Positions 1-5,985 of a stretch of 6,092 nt of DNA are shown piece after piece. Both the position numbers and the translations under genes were made by a program. The notes beneath the pieces are model-generated. The model made no database searches. It was not told the origin of the DNA and was given only the letters and a program-made list of their open reading frames with translations. Numbering within the stretch: the first letter of the stretch is position 1; every line of letters begins with the position of its first letter. The DNA is from Cocleimonas sp. (GTDB lineage: Bacteria; Pseudomonadota; Gammaproteobacteria; Thiotrichales; Thiotrichaceae), in the NCBI GenBank assembly GCA_023146675.1, contig JAGLBQ010000220.1:1-6092 (forward strand), in the 5' to 3' direction.

Positions 1-610
1 TTTCTAACGGACAGGTTTCTCTAGCAGTAAAAGCTTTTAGATAGGCAACACGATAGGCGTAGATACCGATATGACGTAGCGCATAATCATTACTTTCAAA
101 CTCTTTTTTGTCACGCTGAAATGGAATGGGAGCACGACTGAAATAAAGCGCCATCCCCTTTTTATCCATAACAACTTTGACAATATTAGGATCAACCAAC
201 TGCTTTGTATTAAGTATTGGCGTTGCCAAGGTCGCCATGGATGCCTCGGGGTTATTTGCCAGATTGCTTGCCACTTGATAGAGGTTTGCAATAGGTGTTA
301 GCGGCTCATCCCCCTGTAGATTGACAACAATCGTATCATCTGACCAACCATAGATTTTCGCCACCTCAGCCAAACGATCACTACCTGTCTCATGTTGATC
401 TGATGTCATACAGACTGTAGCACCAAAGCCCTCACAACAGGATCGTATTTTCTGATCTTCGGTTGCGATAATAATCGTTTCAAAGTCTGATTTAGCCGCA
501 CGCTCATAGACATGTTGTATCATCGGCTTTCCCGCAATCAGGCGCAGTGGTTTACCTGGTAAACGGGTTGAACCAAAGCGTGATGGAATCACTAAAACCG
601 TTTTTTGCAT
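1..610 (-). CDS. kdsB: 3-deoxy-manno-octulosonate cytidylyltransferase (CMP-Kdo synthetase), C-terminus cut by window edge
   Basis: KdsB activates Kdo with CTP to give CMP-Kdo, the donor that WaaA uses to put Kdo on lipid IVA; it is cytoplasmic and Mg-dependent. I translated the frame from the ATG at 608-610: 203 codons are present, against about 250 for the family, so roughly the last 45-50 residues lie outside the window. Visible motifs are the nucleotide-binding PSRFGSTRLPGKP (residues 9-21), CMTSDQHETGSDRLAE (67-82), the metal-binding VNLQGDEP (97-104), ALYFSRAPIP (154-163) and RHIGIYAYR (179-187), all close to the E. coli enzyme. An AAGGGG ribosome site (616-621) overlaps the stop codon of the upstream ycaR-like gene, 9 nt away, which supports this start and translational linkage. 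No frameshift or stop interrupts the visible part. The family assignment is secure. Confidence 0.97.
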   Translation of the reverse strand, partial: MQKTVLVIPSRFGSTRLPGKPLRLIAGKPMIQHVYERAAKSDFETIIIATEDQKIRSCCEGFGATVCMTSDQHETGSDRLAEVAKIYGWSDDTIVVNLQGDEPLTPIANLYQVASNLANNPEASMATLATPILNTKQLVDPNIVKVVMDKKGMALYFSRAPIPFQRDKKEFESNDYALRHIGIYAYRVAYLKAFTARETCPLE

Positions 611-619
611 AGTATCCCC

Positions 620-808
620 TTACTTTAGTTTTTCAACTTCTTCTGAGGTCAACTCTCGCGCTTCTTCTTCCAGCATAACGGGAATACCATCACGCACAGG
701 GTATGCCAAACGTGCAGATTTAGAGACTAACTCTTGTGTTTTCTTATCGTATTTAAGCGAGCCTTTAGTGACAGGGCAAACTAGTATATCGAGCAATTTT
801 TTATCCAT
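620..808 (-). CDS. ycaR: Trm112/YcaR-like small protein (UPF0434 family)
   Basis: This 62-aa protein has the usual length and fold signature of the bacterial YcaR/UPF0434 group of Trm112-like proteins: an N-terminal LLDILVCPVTKG (5-16), then ARLAYPVRDGIPVMLEEEAR (32-51) and an acidic, charged tail. Eukaryotic and archaeal Trm112 is a zinc-binding activator of methyltransferases; the role of the bacterial protein is not firmly known. Only one cysteine (C11) remains. Thr14 and Ser29 stand where zinc-binding relatives have Cys, so this copy probably does not bind zinc in the classical way. It lies between lpxK and kdsB, as ycaR does in many gammaproteobacteria (E. coli also has ycaQ there). The ATG at 806-808 is preceded by an AGGTTGA ribosome site just after the lpxK stop. 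The gap to lpxK is 11 nt and to kdsB 9 nt. Confidence 0.93.
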   Translation of the reverse strand: MDKKLLDILVCPVTKGSLKYDKKTQELVSKSARLAYPVRDGIPVMLEEEARELTSEEVEKLK

Positions 809-819
809 TTTTCAACCTA

Positions 820-1857
820 TTATAATCTTTTTAGTTTATTCAATAACAAGCGGTCAAACTTGTCGTCCATTTGCGTATCAACAGGTAAAAACCAGCAATT
901 TTTAGGTGCAAACTCATGGCATTTTACCGCATCTTTCTCCGTCATAATAATGATCTTCTCATCATAAAACTCAAGATTTATTGGTTTAAAGTCATAATGA
1001 TCAGGAAAACTATGTTTTGTTAGATTAAGACCATGTTTTTCTAAGGTTTTATAAAAACGCGATGGATTACCTATTCCCGTCACCGCATGCACAGACTGTC
1101 CTTGCAATTCTTTTAAATGCTGAGATTTATCTTTAAAGAATAAAGAATAAATTGTATTCCCTGATAGTTGCATTGAAAAAACAGAAGCTAATTGATGCTG
1201 TTGAGTAAATAATAATTTATGGGAATTATTTTGCTCAAATCCCTCGTTATATAGAACAAAGTCAACGCTCTTTAAACGTCGCGAACTCTCCCGTAATGGA
1301 CCTGCGGGAAGACACCAGCCGTTACCTAGTTGCCGCTGCCCATCAATCAATACAATTTCAATATCACGATGCAAATTATAATGCTGCAAACCATCATCAG
1401 AGATAATAACATCACAATTATATTTAGAGCGAAGATACTGAATATCCACCCTGCGATCAGGACCTGCAACCACAGGAATATTGCTACGTTTTGCAATCAG
1501 CACAGCTTCATCCCCCACATGCTTTGTGTTACTTTGCGAGGTAACTTGTTGCGGCCATTTAATCGATTTCCCGCCATAACCACGTGTGATAACGGCAGGC
1601 TTATAGCCTGCTTTTTTCAATAACTTTATTAAATAAATAACCGCAGGTGTTTTGCCTGTGCCGCCAATAGAAATATTGCCAACAATAATGACAGGAATAT
1701 CCATTACTGAGCATCGACGTGTTAGTTTCCAGCAACGAAATAAATTCAGAAGGCAATAAAGTAGCGTAAAAGGCAGCAAAAACCATTTCCCCCTGCCCTT
1801 TTTATACCAGATTTCTTCCAGCGTTCTTTGTAGCGAAGATGTGTGTTGGTGATGCAT
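820..1857 (-). CDS. lpxK: tetraacyldisaccharide 4'-kinase (lipid A biosynthesis)
   Basis: LpxK phosphorylates the 4' position of the tetraacyldisaccharide 1-phosphate to make lipid IVA, acting at the inner face of the inner membrane. The 345-aa product is of normal family length. An N-terminal hydrophobic stretch (about 25-40) anchors it. The P-loop is GNISIGGTGKTP (60-71), followed by ITRGYGGK (90-97), GDEAVL (115-120, usually GDEPxL), the DDGLQH motif (154-159), LPAGPLRE (183-190), FPDHYDF (284-290) and MTEKDAVK (305-312). From published work on the Aquifex enzyme, I infer that Asp116 and His287 are the catalytic pair. The residues around the N-terminus (LQRTLEEIWY) match the family start, so I keep the ATG at 1855-1857, although its ribosome site is weak (AATAAGC). 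That may mean coupling to msbA, which ends 9 nt upstream. Confidence 0.97.
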   Translation of the reverse strand: MHHQHTSSLQRTLEEIWYKKGRGKWFLLPFTLLYCLLNLFRCWKLTRRCSVMDIPVIIVGNISIGGTGKTPAVIYLIKLLKKAGYKPAVITRGYGGKSIKWPQQVTSQSNTKHVGDEAVLIAKRSNIPVVAGPDRRVDIQYLRSKYNCDVIISDDGLQHYNLHRDIEIVLIDGQRQLGNGWCLPAGPLRESSRRLKSVDFVLYNEGFEQNNSHKLLFTQQHQLASVFSMQLSGNTIYSLFFKDKSQHLKELQGQSVHAVTGIGNPSRFYKTLEKHGLNLTKHSFPDHYDFKPINLEFYDEKIIIMTEKDAVKCHEFAPKNCWFLPVDTQMDDKFDRLLLNKLKRL

Positions 1858-1866
1858 AATATTTGC

Positions 1867-3663
1867 TTATTCTAATGTATTGCTAGTCTTATTAACTATC
1901 TGCATTTGATGCAAACTGGCATAAGCTGCTCCTTTTGTCAGAAGCTCCTCATGTGTTCCTGATTCAATAATTTCGCCCTGCTCCATGACTAAAATCTTAT
2001 CGGCTGACTCAATCGTCGATAAGCGATGCGCAATCATAAAGGTAGTACGCCCTTTTAACAAAACGTCTAAAGCAGATTGAATAGCCTTCTCTGACTGCGT
2101 ATCTAAAGCTGATGTTGCCTCGTCCAAAATAAGTATAGGAGCATTCGCTAAAATAGCACGCGCTATTGCAATACGCTGTTTCTGCCCACCTGAGAGCAAT
2201 GTTCCATTTTCTCCAACCAGCGTATCAAACCCCTTTGGCAATGCCTCTATAAACTCTAGTGCATGTGCCGCTATGGCTGCTTGTCTGATTTCATGATCCG
2301 ATGCATGACGCATTTTTCCATAGGCAAGATTATTTCTGACCGAACCATTAAACAAGGTAATATCCTGTCCGACATAAGCAAACTGTTGTCTTAAATTAGT
2401 CAGCTTAAGATCTGTTATGGCTATACCATCCAATAATATATCGCCTGCATAGTAGTTATAAAAACGTGGCAACATATTCACGAGCGTTGTTTTTCCACTG
2501 CCCGATTTTCCAACCAATGCTATTTTTTGACCTGCTTCGACGGTAACGTTAATATCATTAATAATATCTTTACCATCAGTATCATAACGGAATTTTACCT
2601 GCTTAAACTCTATTTTTCCTTTAACTATATCAATAGATTGCGTTCCACTGTCCTTTTCTTTTTCCTCATCCAGTAAGGCAAAAATATTTTCACCCGCTGC
2701 AATACCACTTTGCAACGTAGAATTAACCTTTGTTAAGCGCTTAACAGGATCAAGCAATAGCATCATTGCTGACATAAAGGACATAAAAGTGCCTGGTGTA
2801 AAACGCTCTATTAAGCCATCATGAGTTGAAATATAGATAATAATTGCTAAAGCGATGGCAACAATAAAATGCACAATCGGCATACTGAGTAACTCAGTCA
2901 CTGTGCGCTTCATAAATGAACGACGATTTTTCTCATTAACGGTTTCAAAACGTTGCTTCTCGTCTGCCATACCATTAAAAATACGAATTTCTTGCGGTGC
3001 TGAAATCGCTTCACTGCTAATTTGTGTGACATCTCCTACAGAGTCTTGAATCTGACGGCTAAAACGTCTAAAACGTCTTGAAACATAAGCAATAATAAGT
3101 GCAATAACTGGGCCTGTTAGTAACACAACGACCGTTAACTCCCAGCTTAAATATAACATCCAAGCCAATAAGCCAATAATAGTGGCTATATCTTGGATCA
3201 AGATCTTTAAACCTTTCGTTGCCGCTTCTGCAAGTTGCTCAACTTGAAAGATGACTAAGGTGATTAATTGCCCTGAATTATTTTTATCGTAATAACTTAA
3301 TGGTAGGTTTAGGAAACGATCAAATAATTGACTACGAATTTTAGTAACGACATTGCGTCCAACTAATGAGAGAAAATAGCCTGATATAAAACCTGAAATG
3401 CCACGCAGTAAGAAGATAAATAAGAGCGCAAAGGGAGCCCAACGGATGATCTCTGGATCTTTATCCATAAACGTACCGTCAAGCAAAGGCTTAAGATACG
3501 CTGCAAATAGAGGTTGTGTTGCCGCATTAATTAGCAGACCAATGAAAGCAAAGAGTAAAAATAGTCGATACTCTAATGCATAGCCTGCCAAGCGTTTGTA
3601 GATTGCAAAACCATCAATGGTTTTATCGGCAGAATCTGCTGATACGGTATTAGATTTAGACAT
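1867..3663 (-). CDS. msbA: lipid A export ATP-binding/permease protein (MsbA flippase)
   Basis: MsbA is a homodimeric half-transporter ABC exporter that flips core-lipid A from the inner to the outer leaflet of the inner membrane. The 598-aa product (E. coli has 582) has a six-helix membrane domain (about 34-325) and a C-terminal nucleotide-binding domain. All ATPase motifs are intact: Walker A GKSGSGKT (385-392), Q-loop Gln433 in YVGQD, signature LSGGQKQR (490-497), Walker B LILDEAT (511-517), D-loop SALD (518-521) and switch His546 in IAHRLST. The ATG at 3661-3663 has a clear AAGGA site 4-5 nt upstream. Its position directly before lpxK is the classical arrangement and separates MsbA from other ABC exporters of similar sequence. 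A strong hairpin sits 22 nt upstream of the start, between exbD and this gene, and could set its level relative to exbBD. Confidence 0.95.
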   Translation of the reverse strand: MSKSNTVSADSADKTIDGFAIYKRLAGYALEYRLFLLFAFIGLLINAATQPLFAAYLKPLLDGTFMDKDPEIIRWAPFALLFIFLLRGISGFISGYFLSLVGRNVVTKIRSQLFDRFLNLPLSYYDKNNSGQLITLVIFQVEQLAEAATKGLKILIQDIATIIGLLAWMLYLSWELTVVVLLTGPVIALIIAYVSRRFRRFSRQIQDSVGDVTQISSEAISAPQEIRIFNGMADEKQRFETVNEKNRRSFMKRTVTELLSMPIVHFIVAIALAIIIYISTHDGLIERFTPGTFMSFMSAMMLLLDPVKRLTKVNSTLQSGIAAGENIFALLDEEKEKDSGTQSIDIVKGKIEFKQVKFRYDTDGKDIINDINVTVEAGQKIALVGKSGSGKTTLVNMLPRFYNYYAGDILLDGIAITDLKLTNLRQQFAYVGQDITLFNGSVRNNLAYGKMRHASDHEIRQAAIAAHALEFIEALPKGFDTLVGENGTLLSGGQKQRIAIARAILANAPILILDEATSALDTQSEKAIQSALDVLLKGRTTFMIAHRLSTIESADKILVMEQGEIIESGTHEELLTKGAAYASLHQMQIVNKTSNTLE

Positions 3664-3685
3664 TCAGTCCTTGAATAATAAATAA

Positions 3686-3716
3686 TGGGAGCGCTATCAG
3701 GATGACAACGCTCCCA
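3686..3716 (-). terminator. exbD-msbA intergenic RNA hairpin, attenuator-like
   Basis: In the minus-strand RNA, UGGGAGCG pairs with CGCUCCCA (8 perfect pairs), and the helix continues through six more pairs, two of them G-U wobbles, to a UCC triloop: 14 consecutive pairs in 31 nt. The wobbles pair only in the operon-strand RNA (they become A-C on the other strand), which suggests an RNA element of this transcript. The 12 nt that follow are U-rich (UUAUUUAUUAUU) but not an unbroken U-run, so it could be a leaky intrinsic terminator, or a stem that blocks 3' exonucleases and stabilises the exbBD message. It starts 14 nt after the exbD stop. Confidence 0.6.
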
Positions 3717-3730
3717 GATCAGACTTTAAA

Positions 3731-4156
3731 TCACTTTTTTCGTTTTGACTGTGTGGTTGCCATAGAGAAATTAGTCAACCCCAACCGCCCAGCAATATCC
3801 ATTGCAGTTACAACCGCCTGATAGTTAGCGTGAGCATCTGCACTAATCACTAAAGGCGGATTATTTCCACGTTTATCAAGCGCCTGACTCATCGCTCTAA
3901 ATAAAGTCTCAGGTTTATTATTTAATACTTCCAAGCCATCAACATAATAGCGCCCTTGACTATCAATCAATAATTCCAGACTATCTGGTTGTGCTACAGG
4001 TACTGCACTTTGGGTTGTTGGCAAGTCAATTTTAATCTTGGCATCACGATCAAAGGTGGTTGTGATCATAAAAAAGATCAACAACAAGAACACAACATCA
4101 ATCAATGGCGTTAGACTAACTTCGACATCATCTATTACATGCTGCTGGAAGTTCAT
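3731..4156 (-). CDS. exbD: ExbD/TolR-type biopolymer transport protein
   Basis: ExbD is the small subunit of the proton-driven ExbB-ExbD motor that energises TonB; TolR is its paralogue in the Tol system. The 141-aa product shows the family layout: a short cytoplasmic N-terminus, one membrane helix (about 16-34) containing the proton-carrying Asp20 in TPLIDVVFLLLIFFM, a linker with DLPTT (44-48), and a periplasmic domain with the conserved LVISADAHANYQAVV stretch (102-116). The basic C-terminus (KRKK) is unremarkable. The start codon overlaps the exbB stop by 4 nt (ATGA), a sign of translational coupling, with an AAAGG site about 10 nt upstream. No TonB or receptor gene is in the window, so the partner is unknown. 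I prefer ExbD to TolR because such a pair sits next to msbA/lpxK in many gammaproteobacteria, whereas TolQ/R adjoin tolA/tolB. Confidence 0.9.
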   Translation of the reverse strand: MNFQQHVIDDVEVSLTPLIDVVFLLLIFFMITTTFDRDAKIKIDLPTTQSAVPVAQPDSLELLIDSQGRYYVDGLEVLNNKPETLFRAMSQALDKRGNNPPLVISADAHANYQAVVTAMDIAGRLGLTNFSMATTQSKRKK

Positions 4157-4881
4157 ACCAGATTACCTTTAGCTTGTTGTTGCCTAGCATTAGCCTTTTG
4201 CTGCTCTAGTAGTCTTTGTTTAGCAGCTTGAACCGCTGCACTAGGGCTAGGTGAAGCATTTGAAGCGGGAGGATTAGAGCCTTTGCGATTGATGGTATCG
4301 ATCAGCTTCATTGTTTCCTTTTCCATCTCTATCGCATAATCATTGATCTTGCCACGAAAATAACGATGAAAAATTAACGCAGGTACGGCAACAGAAATTC
4401 CTGCGGCAGTGGTAATCAACGCTTGTGATATGCCACCTGCTAGCTCCGTTGGACTACCCACTCCTTGACTGGTAATAACACTAAAGACATTAATCATACC
4501 AACAACGGTTCCAAGCAAACCAAGTAGTGGCGCAATCGCTGCAATTGTACCCAAAGTAGTCATATACTTATCCATGGCATGAACCACATGACGACCTGTT
4601 TCTTCAATACTTTCCTTTAATACGTGACGCGGTAAATGTGCATTTTCAAGCCCTGTCGCCAGTACACGCCCTAATAAAGAATCCTCTCTAAGTTTATTGA
4701 TTTGTGCAGGTGTTGTACGCCCTGATAAAGCCAGTTTACGAGCTACATTTGTTGTACCGTCAGGGAGAACCTTTTTTGCACTAAGTGAGATAAATAATGC
4801 GGCAATAATTGCCATAGCAAGAATGGAGATGAGAATAATGGGGACTATTAGCATGCCACCCGCAGTGATAAATTCGAACAT
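4153..4881 (-). CDS. exbB: ExbB/TolQ/MotA-family proton channel protein
   Basis: ExbB forms the pentameric inner-membrane ring around ExbD and converts proton motive force into movement of TonB. The 242-aa product has three membrane segments (about 9-33, 110-133, 150-172). The MotA/TolQ/ExbB core includes the family motif APLLGLLGTVVGMI (117-130), GGISQALITTAAG (149-161) and AVPAL (165-169). A cytoplasmic tail (201-242) is rich in Pro, Ser, Ala and Gln and looks disordered. It is the first gene of the leftward operon. The ATG at 4879-4881 has an AAGG site about 7 nt upstream, and a second AAGGA slightly farther back. A Fur-box-like sequence 58 nt upstream suggests iron control, as known for other exbB genes. 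The pairing with ExbD is certain; whether it serves TonB or another partner cannot be decided here. Confidence 0.92.
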   Translation of the reverse strand: MFEFITAGGMLIVPIILISILAMAIIAALFISLSAKKVLPDGTTNVARKLALSGRTTPAQINKLREDSLLGRVLATGLENAHLPRHVLKESIEETGRHVVHAMDKYMTTLGTIAAIAPLLGLLGTVVGMINVFSVITSQGVGSPTELAGGISQALITTAAGISVAVPALIFHRYFRGKINDYAIEMEKETMKLIDTINRKGSNPPASNASPSPSAAVQAAKQRLLEQQKANARQQQAKGNLV

Positions 4882-4932
4882 TTGTTAGCCTTATTTCCTT
4901 TTTTTATAATTAAAAAGCCCTTGAAGAACCTG

Positions 4933-4962
4933 CATGGAGATAATGATTCAACTTATTCCATG
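4933..4962. promoter_or_regulatory. imperfect inverted repeat upstream of exbB, possible operator
   Basis: The left arm (4933-4943, CATGGAGATAA) is the reverse complement of the right arm (4953-4962, TTATTCCATG) except for one extra G, with a 9-nt centre. The arms can be extended by one wobble and one A-T pair on the plus strand. It lies in the divergent intergenic region, 51 nt from the exbB start, and encloses the Fur-box-like sequence. It could be a protein-binding dyad or, if the exbB transcript starts upstream, a leader hairpin. Confidence 0.45.
4939..4957 (-). promoter_or_regulatory. candidate Fur box upstream of exbB
   Basis: Read on the plus strand, this 19-mer agrees with the classical Fur box (GATAATGATAATCATTATC) at 13 of 19 positions, including the first nine without interruption (GATAATGAT) and TTAT near the other end. 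Fur with Fe(II) represses iron-uptake genes, and exbB-exbD pairs are common Fur targets. The location 58 nt upstream of the exbB start fits. The caveat is that the surrounding DNA is AT-rich, so a match of this quality can occur by chance, and the promoter it would block is not clear. Confidence 0.4.
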
Positions 4963-4980
4963 TATGCTCCTAAAGCCGCT

Positions 4981-5009
4981 ATTGTACGTGATTTTTCAGA
5001 CAAAATAAA
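4981..5009 (-). promoter_or_regulatory. weak candidate promoter for exbB operon
   Basis: On the minus strand, TACAAT (4981-4986; five of six to the sigma70 -10 consensus) lies 17 nt downstream of TTTATT (5004-5009; only three of six to the -35). Transcription would start near 4974 and give a leader of about 90 nt, placing the Fur-like dyad just downstream of the start site. The weak -35 keeps confidence low; I saw no better pair in the 262-nt gap. Confidence 0.22.
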
Positions 5010-5064
5010 TACAGACCAGTTATCAGCAGACAAAGTGTACATCCAACCATTTATCAGCTAGATC

Positions 5065-5094
5065 TTTACAATTCTCACTTCATTTTTATAGAAT
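5065..5094 (+). promoter_or_regulatory. sigma70-like promoter of the OmpA-like gene
   Basis: TTTACA (5065-5070; five of six to the -35) and TAGAAT (5089-5094; five of six to the -10) are separated by 18 nt; a shifted TATAGA reading gives 16 nt. The start site would be near 5101, leaving a leader of about 43 nt. That leader is A-rich and has no recognisable Shine-Dalgarno sequence before the ATG at 5144. Confidence 0.45.
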
Positions 5095-5143
5095 ATCTCT
5101 GATAATCCCCCTAAATAAAAATAACAATAAATGGTACCCCACT

Positions 5144-5764
5144 ATGAGAGCCTCATTAAAAACTATTACTCTTAGAACATTAATCTCACTTGCTACGCTC
5201 CCCTTATTTTCTGATGTTTGTGCTGACCTTCCTCAAGCTGGTTTTAATTACGCTAAAGCTTCTGCTGCCTATATTGATCAATCGACCGCAGGTATTATGG
5301 ATAAAATCTACTTTGGTGGCTCTTTTGGCTCTTCGGAAGCAGAAAATTATTGCTCTATCACTAGTGGTTGTGAAAATAAGGATAGCTCTTGGAAAGGCTT
5401 TGTTGGCTATAAGATTAATGAGATATTTAGTGCGGAAACAGCTTATACAAGTATCGGTGATTTACATAAACACGGGACTACATCCGACATTTCTGCTCTT
5501 TCTGTCTCTGGAATTGCTAATCTATCCATCAATGATCAATTTAGTGTATTCGGCAAAGCAGGTTTCTCACGCTGGGAAAGTGAAAATACGGATGGTGATA
5601 AAAACGGCACGGGCTTAACCTACGGGCTTGGCGCAAAAGTTAATCTAAGTGAAACAATGAAAATACGTGCAGAATGGGAGCGTTTACCAAGTATAAGCAC
5701 GAGTAATACAGAAGAATCTGATATTGATATGATGAGTATTGGTGTTGAACTTTCTACTCTATAA
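5144..5764 (+). CDS. single-domain OmpA-like outer membrane beta-barrel protein
   Basis: The 206-aa product starts with a Sec signal peptide: basic residues, a hydrophobic core (about 12-22) and a likely cut after Val-Cys-Ala (25-27). The rest has the alternating polar/apolar strands of a small eight-stranded barrel of the OmpA transmembrane-domain type: KIYFGGSFG (54-62), SWKGFVGYKINEIFSAETAY (82-101), FSVFGKAGFSRWE (133-145), GLTYGLGAKVNLSETMKIRA (157-176) and a final MMSIGVELSTL (196-206). It has no C-terminal OmpA peptidoglycan-binding domain. Two cysteines (70 and 76) sit in what should be the first extracellular loop and could form a disulfide. The last residue is Leu rather than the common Phe. 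It is transcribed away from exbB and may be a surface or structural porin-like protein; its exact function is not known. The start lacks a Shine-Dalgarno site, but the signal peptide right after it supports the choice. Confidence 0.83.
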   Translation: MRASLKTITLRTLISLATLPLFSDVCADLPQAGFNYAKASAAYIDQSTAGIMDKIYFGGSFGSSEAENYCSITSGCENKDSSWKGFVGYKINEIFSAETAYTSIGDLHKHGTTSDISALSVSGIANLSINDQFSVFGKAGFSRWESENTDGDKNGTGLTYGLGAKVNLSETMKIRAEWERLPSISTSNTEESDIDMMSIGVELSTL

Positions 5765-5789
5765 CTAAATATTGCACAATAAAAACAAC

Positions 5790-5816
5790 AAGGAGTGCGC
5801 ATTTAGCTCACTCCTT
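5790..5816. terminator. hairpin between convergent genes, possible bidirectional terminator
   Basis: AAGGAGTG (5790-5797) pairs perfectly with CACTCCTT (5809-5816), with an 11-nt loop in which two further G-C pairs are possible. On the plus strand there is no T-run directly behind it; on the minus strand it is followed by the T-rich GTTGTTTTTATTG. It may therefore stop leftward transcripts as well as protect the end of the rightward message. Confidence 0.5.
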
Positions 5817-5819
5817 AGA

Positions 5820-5842
5820 AATACTGAATAGTATTATTTTTT
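5820..5842 (+). terminator. intrinsic terminator of the OmpA-like gene
   Basis: AATACT (5820-5825) and AGTATT (5830-5835) form a perfect six-pair stem with a GAAT loop, followed after one base by six T residues (5837-5842). The stem is AT-rich and weak alone, but it directly follows the stronger stem at 5790-5816, and the two together end the rightward transcript about 60-80 nt after its stop. The remaining 5843-5985 is AT-rich, with three copies of AAAGCTT (5917, 5963, 5970), and shows no gene. Confidence 0.5.
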
Positions 5843-5985
5843 ATCAATAACCTTCGCAAAAAAACTGACAATCTAGAGAATAATAATTAAGAAGTTATTA
5901 AAAATGCCATTCCGACAAAGCTTATAAAAATAACTACTCATGAGCATCACAAATGAACTCAGAAAGCTTAAAGCTTAAATTAAAA

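Noticed and set aside
37..291. 84-aa leftward frame inside kdsB
   Set aside because: It lies in another frame of the well-conserved kdsB coding sequence and has no family features or ribosome site.
4697..4888. 63-aa rightward frame opposite exbB
   Set aside because: Antisense shadow of exbB; the sense frame shows full ExbB motifs.
5131..5175. Upstream ATG opening a 14-codon frame overlapping the start of the OmpA-like gene
   Set aside because: No ribosome site, out of frame with the main gene, and no sign of an attenuator-type leader peptide.
5190..5618. 142-aa rightward frame overlapping the OmpA-like gene
   Set aside because: It has a Leu/Ile/Val-rich, out-of-frame composition without domain logic, while the frame at 5144 has a signal peptide and barrel strands.
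5887..5937. Leftward 16-codon stretch reading like the end of a small membrane peptide (VVIFISFVGMAFLITS)
   Set aside because: It is preceded directly by a stop (5938-5940), has no usable start, and would need a frameshift to join the ATG frame upstream; AT-rich DNA produces such hydrophobic runs by chance.
5937..5944. 8-bp palindrome CTCATGAG
   Set aside because: Isolated short palindrome expected by chance, with no nearby promoter.
5917..5976. Three copies of AAAGCTT, two of them in tandem
   Set aside because: Too short and too AT-rich to call an array or attachment site; no spacing regularity.
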